Of a stretch of DNA of 60,637 nt, positions 32,522-43,173 are shown piece after piece. The position numbers and the translations under genes were made by a program. Source of the DNA: Nemertoderma westbladi (Eukaryota; Xenacoelomorpha; Nemertodermatida; Nemertodermatidae); NCBI GenBank assembly GCA_032718475.1, contig JAUCBJ010001181.1:1-60637 (forward strand). The letters run 5' to 3'. Each line of letters begins with the position of its first letter. The first letter of the stretch is position 1. The notes below the pieces were generated by a model. That model was not told where the DNA came from, did no database searches, and saw only the letters and a list, made by a program, of their open reading frames with translations.

Positions 32522-34729
32522 TCAATATCTATCCTTATTGGCGAGACTCCGTTTAAACGACTCCCTCCCCCGCCCCCCACTATCCGGCGTTACTCGTCCC
32601 CCCTTATCGTTCCCCCTGTTGTTCCTCCCTATATCGGGGGTGTGTCTCCCCCCATCCCCGCCCCTCATTCCCCGAACGCTATCCGGGGTATGTCGCCCCT
32701 CCTTCCCCCCTCCGCTCGCCCTCAACTGCTCCTTAATGTCCCCCGGGTTGCCCCCGTTAGGCCCCCCCGCCTCACCCCCCATCGACTCGGCGGAGAGTTT
32801 ATCCAAGAGATTCGCGTAGAGAATGGCTTTACTCCCAACCGAATTACGCCGGCCCGCAAACTCCTCGTGTTTAACAGCAAACAGCGAAGCCAAATGTGAA
32901 TTCCAAATATCGTAAACTGTTTTATTAGAAGAAGAATCGAAGTTCGCCAGAGAGAGAAGCGGCTTAGCTTCTTTACTGGATCGAATTGGTTGTTTAGATT
33001 CCGAGTCTGGAGTCTCGGGGAGGGAGTTCGTCTGTAGACGAGCTCGTTTATTAGCAGGGGAGTCTACAAGATCGCTGTCATTGGGCCGTTTACACGTCAT
33101 GTAGTACTGATAGATCTCCTTGTGGTTACTACTGCTGGAGGAGTGGCTCTCCAACAGACCCCCAATCTCGCTCCATAGCAACCGGTACTGGTCCTCGCGC
33201 TTACACGACTTCGCTTTGGAGGCGACATGCGGCGTCGGCAACGGTTCCTTCTGAGTCTCCATGTCGACCAGTTTACACAGGAGATTCCTGCACTGAATCA
33301 ATTCGGTTTCCAAAATAGATTCCTTTTTAGTTAAACTCAGTATCGGCTCCAATAAGTTGGGTAAATTAAATATGAGACTTTCACCTGTGGTTAACGGAAA
33401 TACGCGAGTTAATTTCTCAAGTAATTTGGCGTTATTACTCAGAGACTTAGTATCCGTGACCCCTTTGGTGTGAGAGGATTTTAAACGCGTCGCTTTAATA
33501 ACATCGATAAAGTTATTGATTCTGTAATCGGGCAGACGTCCTCCAATCCCCTCAGTGATGGCCGGCGGGTCGTCCAGAGGACTTCGCGTCGAGTCCAACA
33601 CGTAGAGGTAAATAAACCCATTATGAGCCGACAGCATATGGGAGTAGGTGGGGCCCTTAGCTACTGTTTTACCCGTTTTAGAAGTGCCAGACGCTTGTTC
33701 CAGCATGACAGTTCGACCCGCCATCACGAAGTTCGTTAGACAGGTCGAGGGTCGGCTGTTAACGTCCACGGGCGAGATTCGGAAAGCGCCGACACAAGGT
33801 TGATCCGTAGGGGTCACCTTAGGTGTGCACCATCGCAGTCGCACCGTCGGTATGTTACTCTGACTCACTGCCATCTCCACCGGGCCCAACTTGTCCATTA
33901 ACTCCTGCGCGCTCCCTTCATGTAACATCTCTACGTCGTAATTAGCGGAACTGTTTGCGTTCTGCTCTTCCTTCATTGGTATACCCGTTATCGTGGTCGA
34001 GGCTAGCTTGTAGTTCTGTAAAGCCAACTGTAGCAAACATTCAGCGAGATATTTCCCCGACTTAGTAATCCGAACATCCACAGACAGCGTGTCGTTGACA
34101 ACGTAATTCCTGTCGCGTATGTCCGATTGTGACGTCACTGGGTAGGTGTGTAGGATAACAAATTGGCACTTGGCGATGGGTAATAATACTTGACGCTTTT
34201 TGTTTACTTCACATAGGATATTGTGATCCTGCAGAAGTTTACTAAGTTTACGAGATAATAATTTGGCGTCATCGTTGTTTCGCAGATTAGTTATGTATAT
34301 AATTCGTCCTTGATTCGTCGGATAATTTGCGAGTTCGGATTGATTGGGGGAAGGTTTACCCAACACCGATACCGCCAATTGTAACCCCTTAAGACCTAAC
34401 GAATCTTGTGGATTCGCTTTGGTTTTAGGACGACCAGCAGTTAATAAGCTCCGTAGTAACTCATTGTAACCTTGGTCACTATGTTGCCAACTGTTAAGAG
34501 TCTTGGGATTGTCATCAGAAGATATTAACGCTACAAGACGATCTTTCCTTGGGTAGATATCGTACACAATCCTCGCGTATTCCAGTACGGCTTCCGTCGC
34601 GCAGGTCCAGTTGGTTTTAACGATCGATATCTGCGGTTGAATCGCTCTCTGGTCTAAGTCGAAGCTTTGGCGACTGCTATCCGCGAATTCGGGACCGTGA
34701 TCCAATAAAAATACAGTTTTGTGCTCCAT
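32522..34729 (-). CDS. INTS13: Integrator complex subunit 13 / Asunder homologue (735 aa), intronless
   Basis: A subunit of Integrator, the nuclear complex that cleaves snRNA and other nascent transcripts. In the family it pairs with INTS14, and it is also linked to dynein localisation as Asunder. The N-terminus MEHKTVFLLDHGPEFADSS is the family signature, and FVILHTYPVTSQSDIRDR, the RWCTPK region and a KRAR patch agree with the full-length protein. The length is close to the human protein (about 706). The C-terminal ~85 residues are unusual: Gly/Arg-rich with three GR(H/V)TPD(S/I) motifs. They end in a basic SFKRSLANKDRY segment, where the family has its cleavage-module-binding tail. One exon; the start is the only ATG fitting the family N-terminus. 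Confidence 0.93.
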   Translation of the reverse strand: MEHKTVFLLDHGPEFADSSRQSFDLDQRAIQPQISIVKTNWTCATEAVLEYARIVYDIYPRKDRLVALISSDDNPKTLNSWQHSDQGYNELLRSLLTAGRPKTKANPQDSLGLKGLQLAVSVLGKPSPNQSELANYPTNQGRIIYITNLRNNDDAKLLSRKLSKLLQDHNILCEVNKKRQVLLPIAKCQFVILHTYPVTSQSDIRDRNYVVNDTLSVDVRITKSGKYLAECLLQLALQNYKLASTTITGIPMKEEQNANSSANYDVEMLHEGSAQELMDKLGPVEMAVSQSNIPTVRLRWCTPKVTPTDQPCVGAFRISPVDVNSRPSTCLTNFVMAGRTVMLEQASGTSKTGKTVAKGPTYSHMLSAHNGFIYLYVLDSTRSPLDDPPAITEGIGGRLPDYRINNFIDVIKATRLKSSHTKGVTDTKSLSNNAKLLEKLTRVFPLTTGESLIFNLPNLLEPILSLTKKESILETELIQCRNLLCKLVDMETQKEPLPTPHVASKAKSCKREDQYRLLWSEIGGLLESHSSSSSNHKEIYQYYMTCKRPNDSDLVDSPANKRARLQTNSLPETPDSESKQPIRSSKEAKPLLSLANFDSSSNKTVYDIWNSHLASLFAVKHEEFAGRRNSVGSKAILYANLLDKLSAESMGGEAGGPNGGNPGDIKEQLRASGGGKEGRHTPDSVRGMRGGDGGRHTPDIGRNNRGNDKGGRVTPDSGGRGRESFKRSLANKDRY

Positions 34730-35539
34730 ATCAGCATATCTGCAGAATCGGTACCGAATATTAATTGAAATTAGTTTATCGTACCATCAGACGTCAGACC
34801 ATTAATTGGCAATTCGCATTTATATGTCTGTATGTAGCTATCGCAGTATTGTCCGATTGTTATTGCTGTATTGTTATCAGATTATTAACTTTTAAATTGT
34901 AAACTACCGGTAAAATACAGAATTTACAAAAACAATACGCAATTACACTATTTAAAAAAAAATTAGAAATTATACAGGAATATTGGGAGAGTTCTAAAAA
35001 TCATCATTAGGATGTCTTAGAGTGATTTTGTTCTTTATTCTTCATTAAAACAGAAACTTGACAGATAGGTGTGCATTATGTACTGTAGGCCTACTACTTG
35101 TAGATCATCGTAGACTGTCTGTGGGGAAGCTAATCCATCTGCAGATCTCCAGTCTACTGCTAGAATGCGAAATTTCTGAAATTAATATAATGATAATCTT
35201 TTCTACCTTATTTATTTTTCGACCTTAAAGATGGACTGGGAAATCACCTTATAGGCCCATTTTACATTTGGTAGACCTGGACAGTAACTATCTTATATTC
35301 AATTACTACGTTGATACAGTATAGGCCTACTGTATTGATATTGCAGAATGATGTACCCTGCTGAGATTTTACCGAAAAGAAAGACTCTCGCCCCTTCATC
35401 CTGATTCCCACAGAACATTCCAACACATATCGTTTTAAAATTTTCCTACGTTTTGAAGCTGATGAACGAACTAACTAGGAGTATTATATAAGTCACCAAT
35501 CTCTTGAAAAATAAGATAGCAATAGTTTATCAGGTCAGA
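34730..35539. other. Upstream of INTS13; intergenic with one dispersed repeat
   Basis: No gene recognised. 35050-35190 contains a diverged piece of the 315-bp repeat family (cagaaacttgacagatagg ... tctgcagatctccagtctac). Confidence 0.5.
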
Positions 35540-35930
35540 AAAACAGGCATAATGCTAAGACTAAGGGCAGCCCTAACATCAGCTGGAGACAACGACAACA
35601 CATATGACATCGCCGATCTTTTATGGTACAATACCACCTGTATCAACAACCCTGCGTGAACGAGATTAAGATTCAGTGGGCCCTGCTGGAGAAGTAAGAC
35701 GAGGTCATACCAGATTTACAGTATCTGGCAACAAACACAAGGAAAGCATAGCAGTGGACGATCGGGTATAACATATATAGACCAACTTGAAAGGGATGCT
35801 GAATTTGAGAGAAACGAAATTGCGACAACTATGGAGAATCGGGAAGCCTGGAAGGATCTCATTTCCACTATCCGAGCTCGCTCGACCTATAGTATGTATA
35901 TAGTATTAGTATTAATTATAATGAGGGCAA
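35540..35930 (+). pseudogene. Degenerate RTE-like LINE C-terminal remnant
   Basis: With frameshifts, the plus strand reads STTLRERD, FSGPCWRSK, TYIDQLERDAEFERNEIATT, MENREAWKDLISTIRARST. This is the same kind of C-terminal LINE tail as at 5105 and 60260, but from a different, older subfamily. A tag/tat-rich tail follows. Confidence 0.7.
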
Positions 35931-36409
35931 CTTTGGTATATGGATTAGGCCCTAGATTGGAAACTTAGTAATAACTCAACGAACAGTTTGACGTATCTTT
36001 CTATACCATGGAAACGTACTATGAGACTATATTCCGTGTCATAATGTCAGCTGACGGACGCTGGTTCGTCTGCGAAATTCGAACAGTAAATAAAACTAAG
36101 TCCATATCTAACCTAAGGCTTAATAATTTCCAGGCACTCAATTATCAGGACGTACAGTAATGTCGGCTGCACGGTGCAATCATCTTATCGTCGCTATAAG
36201 CCCACTGTATTATATTATCAATAACATTAGGTTTAGCCAAGGCACAAACAAGGTCTACTGAAGAAGTTCCAGTGGGTATAACTTTTGCGTAGAGGTATAG
36301 CCTACATGGGGCTGTATGTGTAGCCTACATGTAGGTGCACATGTAGGGTGAATGTGGGTAGGTGTAGGTAGGTCTTTAAAAACAACAATAATGAATGAAA
36401 AGGCCTAAG

Positions 36410-36545
36410 CGGGGTACCCGGACTGGAATTTCCTCGATGAGATGCGAATACGGCGAATGGTGGTATGGTACCCGGAACAACCTGACAACCACGAAGAGAT
36501 GCGAATGCGGCGGGCGGGGGTACCCGAAACAACCAGGAGGAGATG
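36410..36545. repeat. ~53-bp tandem repeat, 2-3 copies
   Basis: ggtacccg starts recur at 36413, 36468 and 36519. Each is followed by ggaac/aac and then gatgcgaatacggcg-like sequence. GC-rich compared with its surroundings. Confidence 0.7.
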
Positions 36546-37069
36546 CGATTGTTTTGCTGTTCTAATTCGAGATGCAGGAGATGGGATGGGATTTGAATCC
36601 CATCGGATTACTTATTATATTAATTTCCATCATCGTGATGGGAATACTATAATGAAACAGTGGTCCGCGGGAGTGGGAAGGGACTGTTAGTTGGTGCGAT
36701 GTGACCGTCTGAAAAATTAAAACAAACAAAACTTCCAGACTTTATTATTTTTACTTTCAAAACAAAACATCCAAAACATTGCAATGCTGGTTTACGAGAA
36801 CATTGACAGACCCGAGTTGTTCTATTACGACAGGAATCAACAATTTTCTGTCCTTAAAATAAAAATGAGCTTCCCTTTCAAATAATTATTTAATGCAAAT
36901 TTTGTTAGTCTGTATACAATGTAAAATGTGCCTGCCGGAATTACTGTGACGTCACACACATTAAACAGCCATCTTAATTCCTTGATATTTTATTTAAAAA
37001 TACTCACATATTTCAACATTCGTTCCGCTTTAAATGTCATTGTTTCTTGTATTAATTCATTTCGATTAT

Positions 37070-37357
37070 ACTGTAGTTGCCACAACGGGGGAAACAATCG
37101 CCACAACAGATGCTATAGTTGCCACAACGGAGGAAACCATCGCCACAACGGATGCTATAGTTGCCACAACGGGGAATACAATCGCCACAACAGATGAAAC
37201 AATTGCTACTACGGAGGTTATAGTTGCCACAACGGGGGAAACAATTGCCACTACGGAGGTTATAGTTGCCACAACGGGGGAAACAATCGCCACAACAGAT
37301 GTTATAGTTGCCACAACGGGGGAAACAATCGCCACAACGGATGCTATAGTTGCCAAA
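37070..37357 (+). repeat. 42-bp minisatellite array 1, about 7 units
   Basis: The unit is gttgccacaacgggggaaac + aatcgccacaacagatgctata, with small variants. It reads as the 14-residue period ATTGETIATTDAIV on this strand, and as ATIASVVAIVSPVV on the other. The period is a multiple of three and several frames lack stops, so long ORFs appear in both strands and are not evidence of a protein. The same unit, inverted, forms the array at 46228-46905. Confidence 0.95.
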
Positions 37358-37699
37358 TTACATAAAATTATAACAAATGTGATGTCATGTGGAGCTGGCC
37401 ACTTGGACGGGTAGTCCCATTATTTCAGCGACCAGTTACACAACACAGATTATAGTCAAGGATTACTCTACTAGTCTCTCTAGTAGAATTTGACTTGATT
37501 ATAGTATATTTATGTATGTATTGTACAGTATAATAGTATCCTACTACAATTCAAGTAACACTAACACAGCTTACTATAAAATCAGGACTACAACTACTCA
37601 TGCATTCACTGTATTTTATAAAAAAAAAAAGCATAATATAACAATAACCTAACTAGAACTACTTCTAAAACTATCTGATTTTAACCATCTACTAAGTTT

Positions 37700-38938
37700 A
37701 AATTTAAAACTATTTAATGTGGGACACTGCCGCACTGAAAGTGGAATTGCATTCCAAATTATAGGGCCTAATAGATATATAGATTTGACCCTTACTTTTT
37801 AATCTATGTTGTGTTCTAATGCAATTATTGGAGTTAGCAAATCTGGTCGCGAGATTATGTATGGTGGAAGTTTGTGTCAGAAGGGAAGGTAGGAAGGACA
37901 AATATTTCTCGAATAGAATGTGGGTCGAATGCGGGGTCCCTTTTATTAACAATTAACTTTATTTTATTTTGTAGATTATTTAATTTGGTTAGCGAGCATA
38001 GGGGGATGTGCTGCTTTTTGATGCGTTTTTTTTTCCTTCTGTACTTTCTAGTGTGCGGTTGTCTGGTAGAATTAATTGAAGGCGAATTATTCACAAATGA
38101 CTGGTAACCCCACACAGATACAGTAGTTCAAACAAGGATGTATTAATGTGAAGTAAAGGGCCTTTAATGCCTCGGGGGTTGCAAACGCTTTAACTTTGTT
38201 AATGATACCAATATTCTTACTAATGGGGGTCTTTATTTTATGAAAATGAGGTTTCCAGGAGAGTCTATCGTCTATTAAAATGCCGAGAATTTTAGCCACC
38301 TGCACTCGCTTTATTTCTTGTGAAGCTATAAATAGTGATTGTTTAAATGTGTATTGCTTGATTGTTGTGTTAAATATTATATAATTAATCTTCGATATAT
38401 TTAGAGAAAGTCGATTTATTCGAAACCATTTTGCGAGTTTTTGAAGTTCACAATTATTCTCAAGAAACAGTTTTGTTCTATCGATTTCGCAGAGTGTTAT
38501 GATATTTGTGTCATCGGCAAATAATATAAAGCCTAATTTGTCATAATTATTTACGATATCGTTGCAGTACACAAGAAACAGCAGAGGCCCCAAGATGCTT
38601 CCTTGAGGTACCCCACACGTTATTATACGGGAATTTGACAGATTATTATCAATACTTATACTGTTTACGACCGGAGAGGTAATTTTTGAAGAGACTCAGG
38701 GAGGTACCATCTATTCCATAGTGGTGTAATTTATTGAGTAAAATTTCGTGGTTGACTGTATCAAAGGCCTTGGAGAGGTCGATTGATATAGGGAGGGGGA
38801 AATTATTTTCATAAAGTGCCTTTGTAACTTTATCAAGTAGGCCAAGTACAGCAAGTTCCGTAGAACGGTGATTGCGGAAAACAAATTGAAATTTCGTAAA
38901 AATGCCATTTTCATGGAAATATTCTAGCGTCTATATTT
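37700..38938 (-). pseudogene. LINE reverse transcriptase fragment 2
   Basis: On the minus strand: a GIDGTSLSLFKNY-like stretch near 38720, the [10 protein letters not shown]-like region at ~38610, GFILFADDTNIITLC with the catalytic FADD at ~38515, a thumb region with KILGILIDDRLSWKPH, and a C-terminal tail down to ~37710. Frameshifts separate the pieces. It is CR1/jockey-like and differs from the LINE at 16.2-20.3 kb. It is cut at 38938 by the adjoining hairpin element. Confidence 0.85.
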
Positions 38939-39595
38939 GAAACACAGATAGTTTCACCTCCCTCCTCCTCCGTGGGTAAGCCAGAATTTTTATTTTTGCT
39001 TTCAATCTTTAGCTACAAGTGTTTGCAAAAGGTGTCTCCGGCGATATTTCACAGGTCACTGTGCAATCATTCTTCAACCTTATTGTGTTTCAACATTTTG
39101 TTTATTCCATACGTAGCTCGGCAACAATGCAATACCTCTTTAATTATACTATTACGTAGCTATTCATAAATAAACAAAATGTTCTAGAATATGGTACATT
39201 TATTAAATAGAATAAATGGCCTGCAGGGGAAGCAAAAACATACAACATTCGAATGCTCATATCTCAGCTATTTCCCAACCAAATTCAAATGTTTTTACAT
39301 ATTTGGAATCCTTGCATGGGTAGCTTTCTATTGGTACCATCAAACCACAATAAGGTTGAAGAATGATTGCACTGTGACCTGTGAAATATCGCCGGAGACA
39401 CCTTTTTTAAACACTTGTAGCTAAAGATTGAAAGCAAAAATAAAAATTCTGGCTCACCCAGCAAGGAGGAGGGAGGCGAAACTATCTCTGTTTCAAATTT
39501 CATGCAATCTAATTAAGATTTGTAGAAAAAAAAATTTTTTTGGGGGGGGGCATGTACCTGAATAACCACACTATATTTCAGGACATGGTGTAATA
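38939..39595. mobile_element. Non-autonomous hairpin-family element, copy 2
   Basis: The left arm, 38939-39185 (gaaacacagatagtttcacctcc...aaaatgttctagaa), is the reverse complement of much of 39240-39510. The right side extends further, through a G tract, to accacactatatttcaggacatgg. It is homologous to the element at 4556-5095. No coding capacity. Confidence 0.75.
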
Positions 39596-39779
39596 TCGTA
39601 TACATCTCTGTCAACCGCTTGATCGCAATTAGACAAACTCCAATCAAGGGGCTGCACTCTAATGTAATCATTTAGAAGCTGATGATTCTGTTTGCATTGA
39701 GAAGACTTCGAGTTGAGGCTGTTAATGCAAATGTTCTCGCGTAAATTCTCCACACCGCATCCCAACGTCCGTTATATAG

Positions 39780-40382
39780 ATGGGTCGCGCACTCAACCAT
39801 TCCGTCAGCGAGAATCCCGCAGGCCAGCTAACCAACCCGGTAGTTCTCCCAGAAAGGGTGACAACTAACGTAAACCCGGAAGCAGTTCGTCTGCGAATCA
39901 GGTCGAGCTATAAGCAGAGAGAATCTTTCATACACCATGTCGCTAACTTCGGTAACATTATTAATGAGAAACTTGAGGAAGTTTATAAGATAAGTTCTCG
40001 AGGGTGGGAATTCCTTCGCTTTTGGGTGGTCCACCGTTAGTTTCAGTATAGTGTCCTGGACCAATGCGTCGCTGTTGCTATGGATATTAATGACGTCTTT
40101 AAATATTGCCGTCAGTGGAAGGGATAGAAAGGAAGTGTTTCGTTAACATTGATATAGATGTAGTACCTGATGTCTAGTTGGAGATTCGCATTGGATGTGA
40201 GGGATAAGGGGGATCGCGACATGCACCCGTTGCCATGGAAACAACAGAAACCCTCCCTCAGTATCCATGACATCCCCGATCCCATCTACAGTAGGTATTC
40301 AGATATTAATATGCCGAGATGGGATTTGCGTCAAGTTTCCACCCCTGCATTTTATATATTATTTATTTGTTGTGTGGTGTAA
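39780..40382 (+). CDS. Two short ORFs of possible coding exons, unidentified
   Basis: An ATG-initiated 86-codon frame (39780-40040) has balanced composition (RLRIRSSYKQRESFIHHVAN). A second, 70-codon frame (40170-40382) has a polar part (PLPWKQQKPSLSIHDIPDPI followed by YSRYSDINMPRWDLRQ) that looks like real protein, and then a hydrophobic end that may be intron read-through after a possible donor near 40334. I recognise no family. They might be exons of one gene, but no supporting splice pair could be established. Confidence 0.25.
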
Positions 40383-40996
40383 TCCGACACTAGAAATAAA
40401 TGACTATCATTTAAGCATTTAAAAAGTAGCAGCATTGAAATAAAAACAATGGAATGGATCCATAAGTTATATGATTATGATTTTTTCCCTAAGTTGAGTA
40501 ACTCCAAGGCCAGCAGAACCAATAGACAACTGGCAGCAGCAGGAGGGAGGGGGGAGGGGGGGGGGGGGGGGGAGTGCCTCAGAGTAAACCTTATAAGAAA
40601 GATAGTCTAACATTGCTTGAAAACCACAAATCTTGAGAGTAAGAACAATGCCAATAGGAAGGCTCCAATTTCTAAGGAAATAGAAGGGGATGATTAGCAA
40701 TTTTGATTGGTCGATGATGCATCCGCATGCTGATTCCTTATGTGTCAGTTGCATTAAGTCCTGAACCCATGGAACCCATAGCCTACCTGACGCCTGTCAG
40801 TCTGCAGGTCTGTACAGCTGTAGGCCTATATTTGTGATTGTCATTAATCAGTGTAGTGTATTCTGCGTTTTCACTCACATATATTACGGGTAAGCACTGT
40901 CAGACTGTTGCATATACCTGTATATGGCTGCACCTGCAATGGTAGAGTAGTCCTAATGTACTGAAAAGCTGTAACCCTGGAAAATGGCTGGAAACA

Positions 40997-41085
40997 GGGT
41001 ATTAGTACGTTTGAACGACACTAGCCAAACAATCCTGACATTAGATAATTAATGGCTGAATGGTCGTTCAAACGTACTTAATACC
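40997..41085. other. Hairpin with ~23-bp stem
   Basis: gggtattagtacgtttgaacgac (40998-41019) pairs with gtcgttcaaacgtacttaat + acctgg (41063-41086). One base is bulged and the loop is about 43 nt. It could be a tiny MITE remnant or a hairpin RNA. Confidence 0.5.
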
Positions 41086-42330
41086 TGGAAACACTACAGC
41101 TAGAATAAACACCGAGTTTGATAAAGGCCGGAAACATCTAGAAACATGTAGATTTATCAAAAATGAGGCAGAAACTATTGTTTGCTATATTTTTTTATAT
41201 TTTTTCAGAGAAAATTCAAAAGTGAACGATATAATTAACTACCGTAGTCGACCGTTGCCAGAAGTTTTAAACTTTGGAGTTTTAAATCTCAGAATTGATA
41301 ACAATTTAGCCAGTACTTCAGTAAAATGCACTGCGTTGTACCGGTACTACTGTACTAGACTAGACTACTCATATTAACGATTCCGACTAACTGAAGGCGT
41401 CACGATGATGTGGCGGCGAAAAATTATCGGTTGAACATAAACATGGCAGATGGCACTGGCACATGGAGTAATAGTAAACCCGAGAACAAAGTCGCCGAGT
41501 CCAAATAAACCCGGAATGGAATTCTGATGTCCAATAAACTTCGAATGAAGACGACGAAGTCCAAACTTCATTTTGTCGTTTAGACTCGTTGTGGTTTCCA
41601 TCTAGCGGAACATTTATCGCCTTGAATGCCACACCATACTCATCGCCAAGCTTGCAGTTTCAGAGTTCAGTCGGTATCATTCAAAGTCTAGTCTAATACC
41701 GGTACAACGCAGTGTATCCACACTGGTTGAATTGTTCCACACTCCTACGCACTGGTTGAATTGTTATCATTCTGCAATTTATAAAACCCGCTCGGGTTAA
41801 CATAGCAACGGAAATATTTCAATATAATGTTTAATTTCGTATTTTCGTCGGTAAAAAATTGTCCAACTGTTGTTTTCTGCCTCAATGTTTATAAATCTAG
41901 GTGTTTCTATATGTAATACAGGTTTCAGCCTATGACCCCGTAAGTGTTTTTTTATACGACTGAGCTACACCATATAGATGTTTAGTACTGATATCGGACA
42001 TTATAAACAAATTGGGTAGACTTCACCAAACGGTTGAGCTGGTTTTTTAGAGGGTCTTAAACATAGCAACGGGGGAAACTGCCATAGCAACAGCTCTTAT
42101 AGTATATCTGTAGATATGATTAGTTAAAATTTATTGAAGATTACTATTTTTGATATGATGAAGTTAATGGCATATTTAGTGTTTTGAAAATACCATAGCA
42201 ACCAAGTGAAAACGACCTTCAAAGTTAGCAGTATTGACAATGTCTGTAGCGACTAGCTTTACAGGTTACAGTTTCATAGTCAGCTACACGAACTTGAGTT
42301 TTTGTTTAAGTATTAGGTACCGGTAATTAA

Positions 42331-42633
42331 TTACTTAAGTTCTAACGCTTCTTTGCTACATAGGAACTGTCGTAGTTTCATACAACCGCGACCGTACGTA
42401 ACACACTCTGTCTTTAAATGAATCGCCAATAACATATTTAATAAATCACCTAAACCTTTACTCTCGAATCGTACTGGTACTGTAGGTACTGCTGGTACTG
42501 TAGTAGTGATAGTTTTCTTTTGGTTCCATTTGCTTGTCACTGTCACTATAACCTGCTCCTTTCCGTTACAGCGACATGCAACTTTTTTTAAATGGGAAAG
42601 AAGCCGAAATGATGCCGTTCGTGGCGTATCCAT
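42331..42633 (-). CDS. Small unidentified protein (100 aa)
   Basis: An ATG-initiated frame with a basic, Cys-containing sequence (HLKKVACRCNGKEQVIVTV; CVTYGRGCMKLRQFLC) and five cysteines. The composition looks protein-like and unrelated to nearby repeats, but I recognise no family. No signal peptide is evident. The start codon lies only 7 bp from the palindromic MITE at 42641, so any 5' UTR would be MITE sequence. It could equally be a chance ORF. Confidence 0.4.
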   Translation of the reverse strand: MDTPRTASFRLLSHLKKVACRCNGKEQVIVTVTSKWNQKKTITTTVPAVPTVPVRFESKGLGDLLNMLLAIHLKTECVTYGRGCMKLRQFLCSKEALELK

Positions 42634-42640
42634 AATTATA

Positions 42641-43013
42641 ACTTCATGGATAATGACTGTAGAAAGGGTCTAATGGCACGGTTAACAAAAACAGTTTCTA
42701 TTTATATGGCCATTTCATCCTCACGGACGTCTTCAGTAAATAAATTAAAATAACATTAAAATACAATTTATTAACAATTAATTTTTAAAAAAAAATTTTA
42801 AAAATTGTTTATAAATTGTATTTTGTATTGTATTGTATTGTATAAACAATTAATTTTTAAAAAAATTTTTTAAAAATTGTTTATAAATTGTATTTTAATG
42901 TTATTTTAATTTATTTACTGAAGACGTCCGTGAGGATGAAATGGCCATATAAATAGAAACTGTTTTTGTTAACCGTGGCATTAGACCCTTTCTACAGTCA
43001 TTATCCCTGAAGT
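42641..43013. mobile_element. Palindromic Tc1/mariner-type MITE (TA target site), 373 bp
   Basis: It is nearly a perfect palindrome: acttcatggataatgactgt at the left and the complement ending tgaagt at 43013. TA flanks both sides (42639-42640, 43014-43015). Arms are about 180 bp and include gccatttcatcctcacggac. The short centre is A/T-rich (tattgtattgtattg). No ORF. Confidence 0.88.
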
Positions 43014-43173
43014 TATGCAACTTATTTGCGCCCTTATATAATCTATTTATTATATTTACAACGATATAATATATATATATATACGAAATTTATAATAGTG
43101 AAGAGCTTGAAATACCTTAAACTACTGCCACCTCTATTTAATTTATTGATTAAGTTTTACTGAAGATTTGATA

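Noticed and set aside
37034-37414. Thr-rich 14-residue repeat protein
   Set aside because: The 42-bp period keeps frames open on both strands, there is no real start context, and the inverted array at 46.2 kb shows the same artefact.
41374-41632. Two overlapping minus-strand ORFs of ~80 codons
   Set aside because: They compete in two frames of the same DNA, show no motif and begin without supporting context.
43168-43173. Earlier start of zinc-finger copy A
   Set aside because: The codon is TTG; the first ATG is at 43174.
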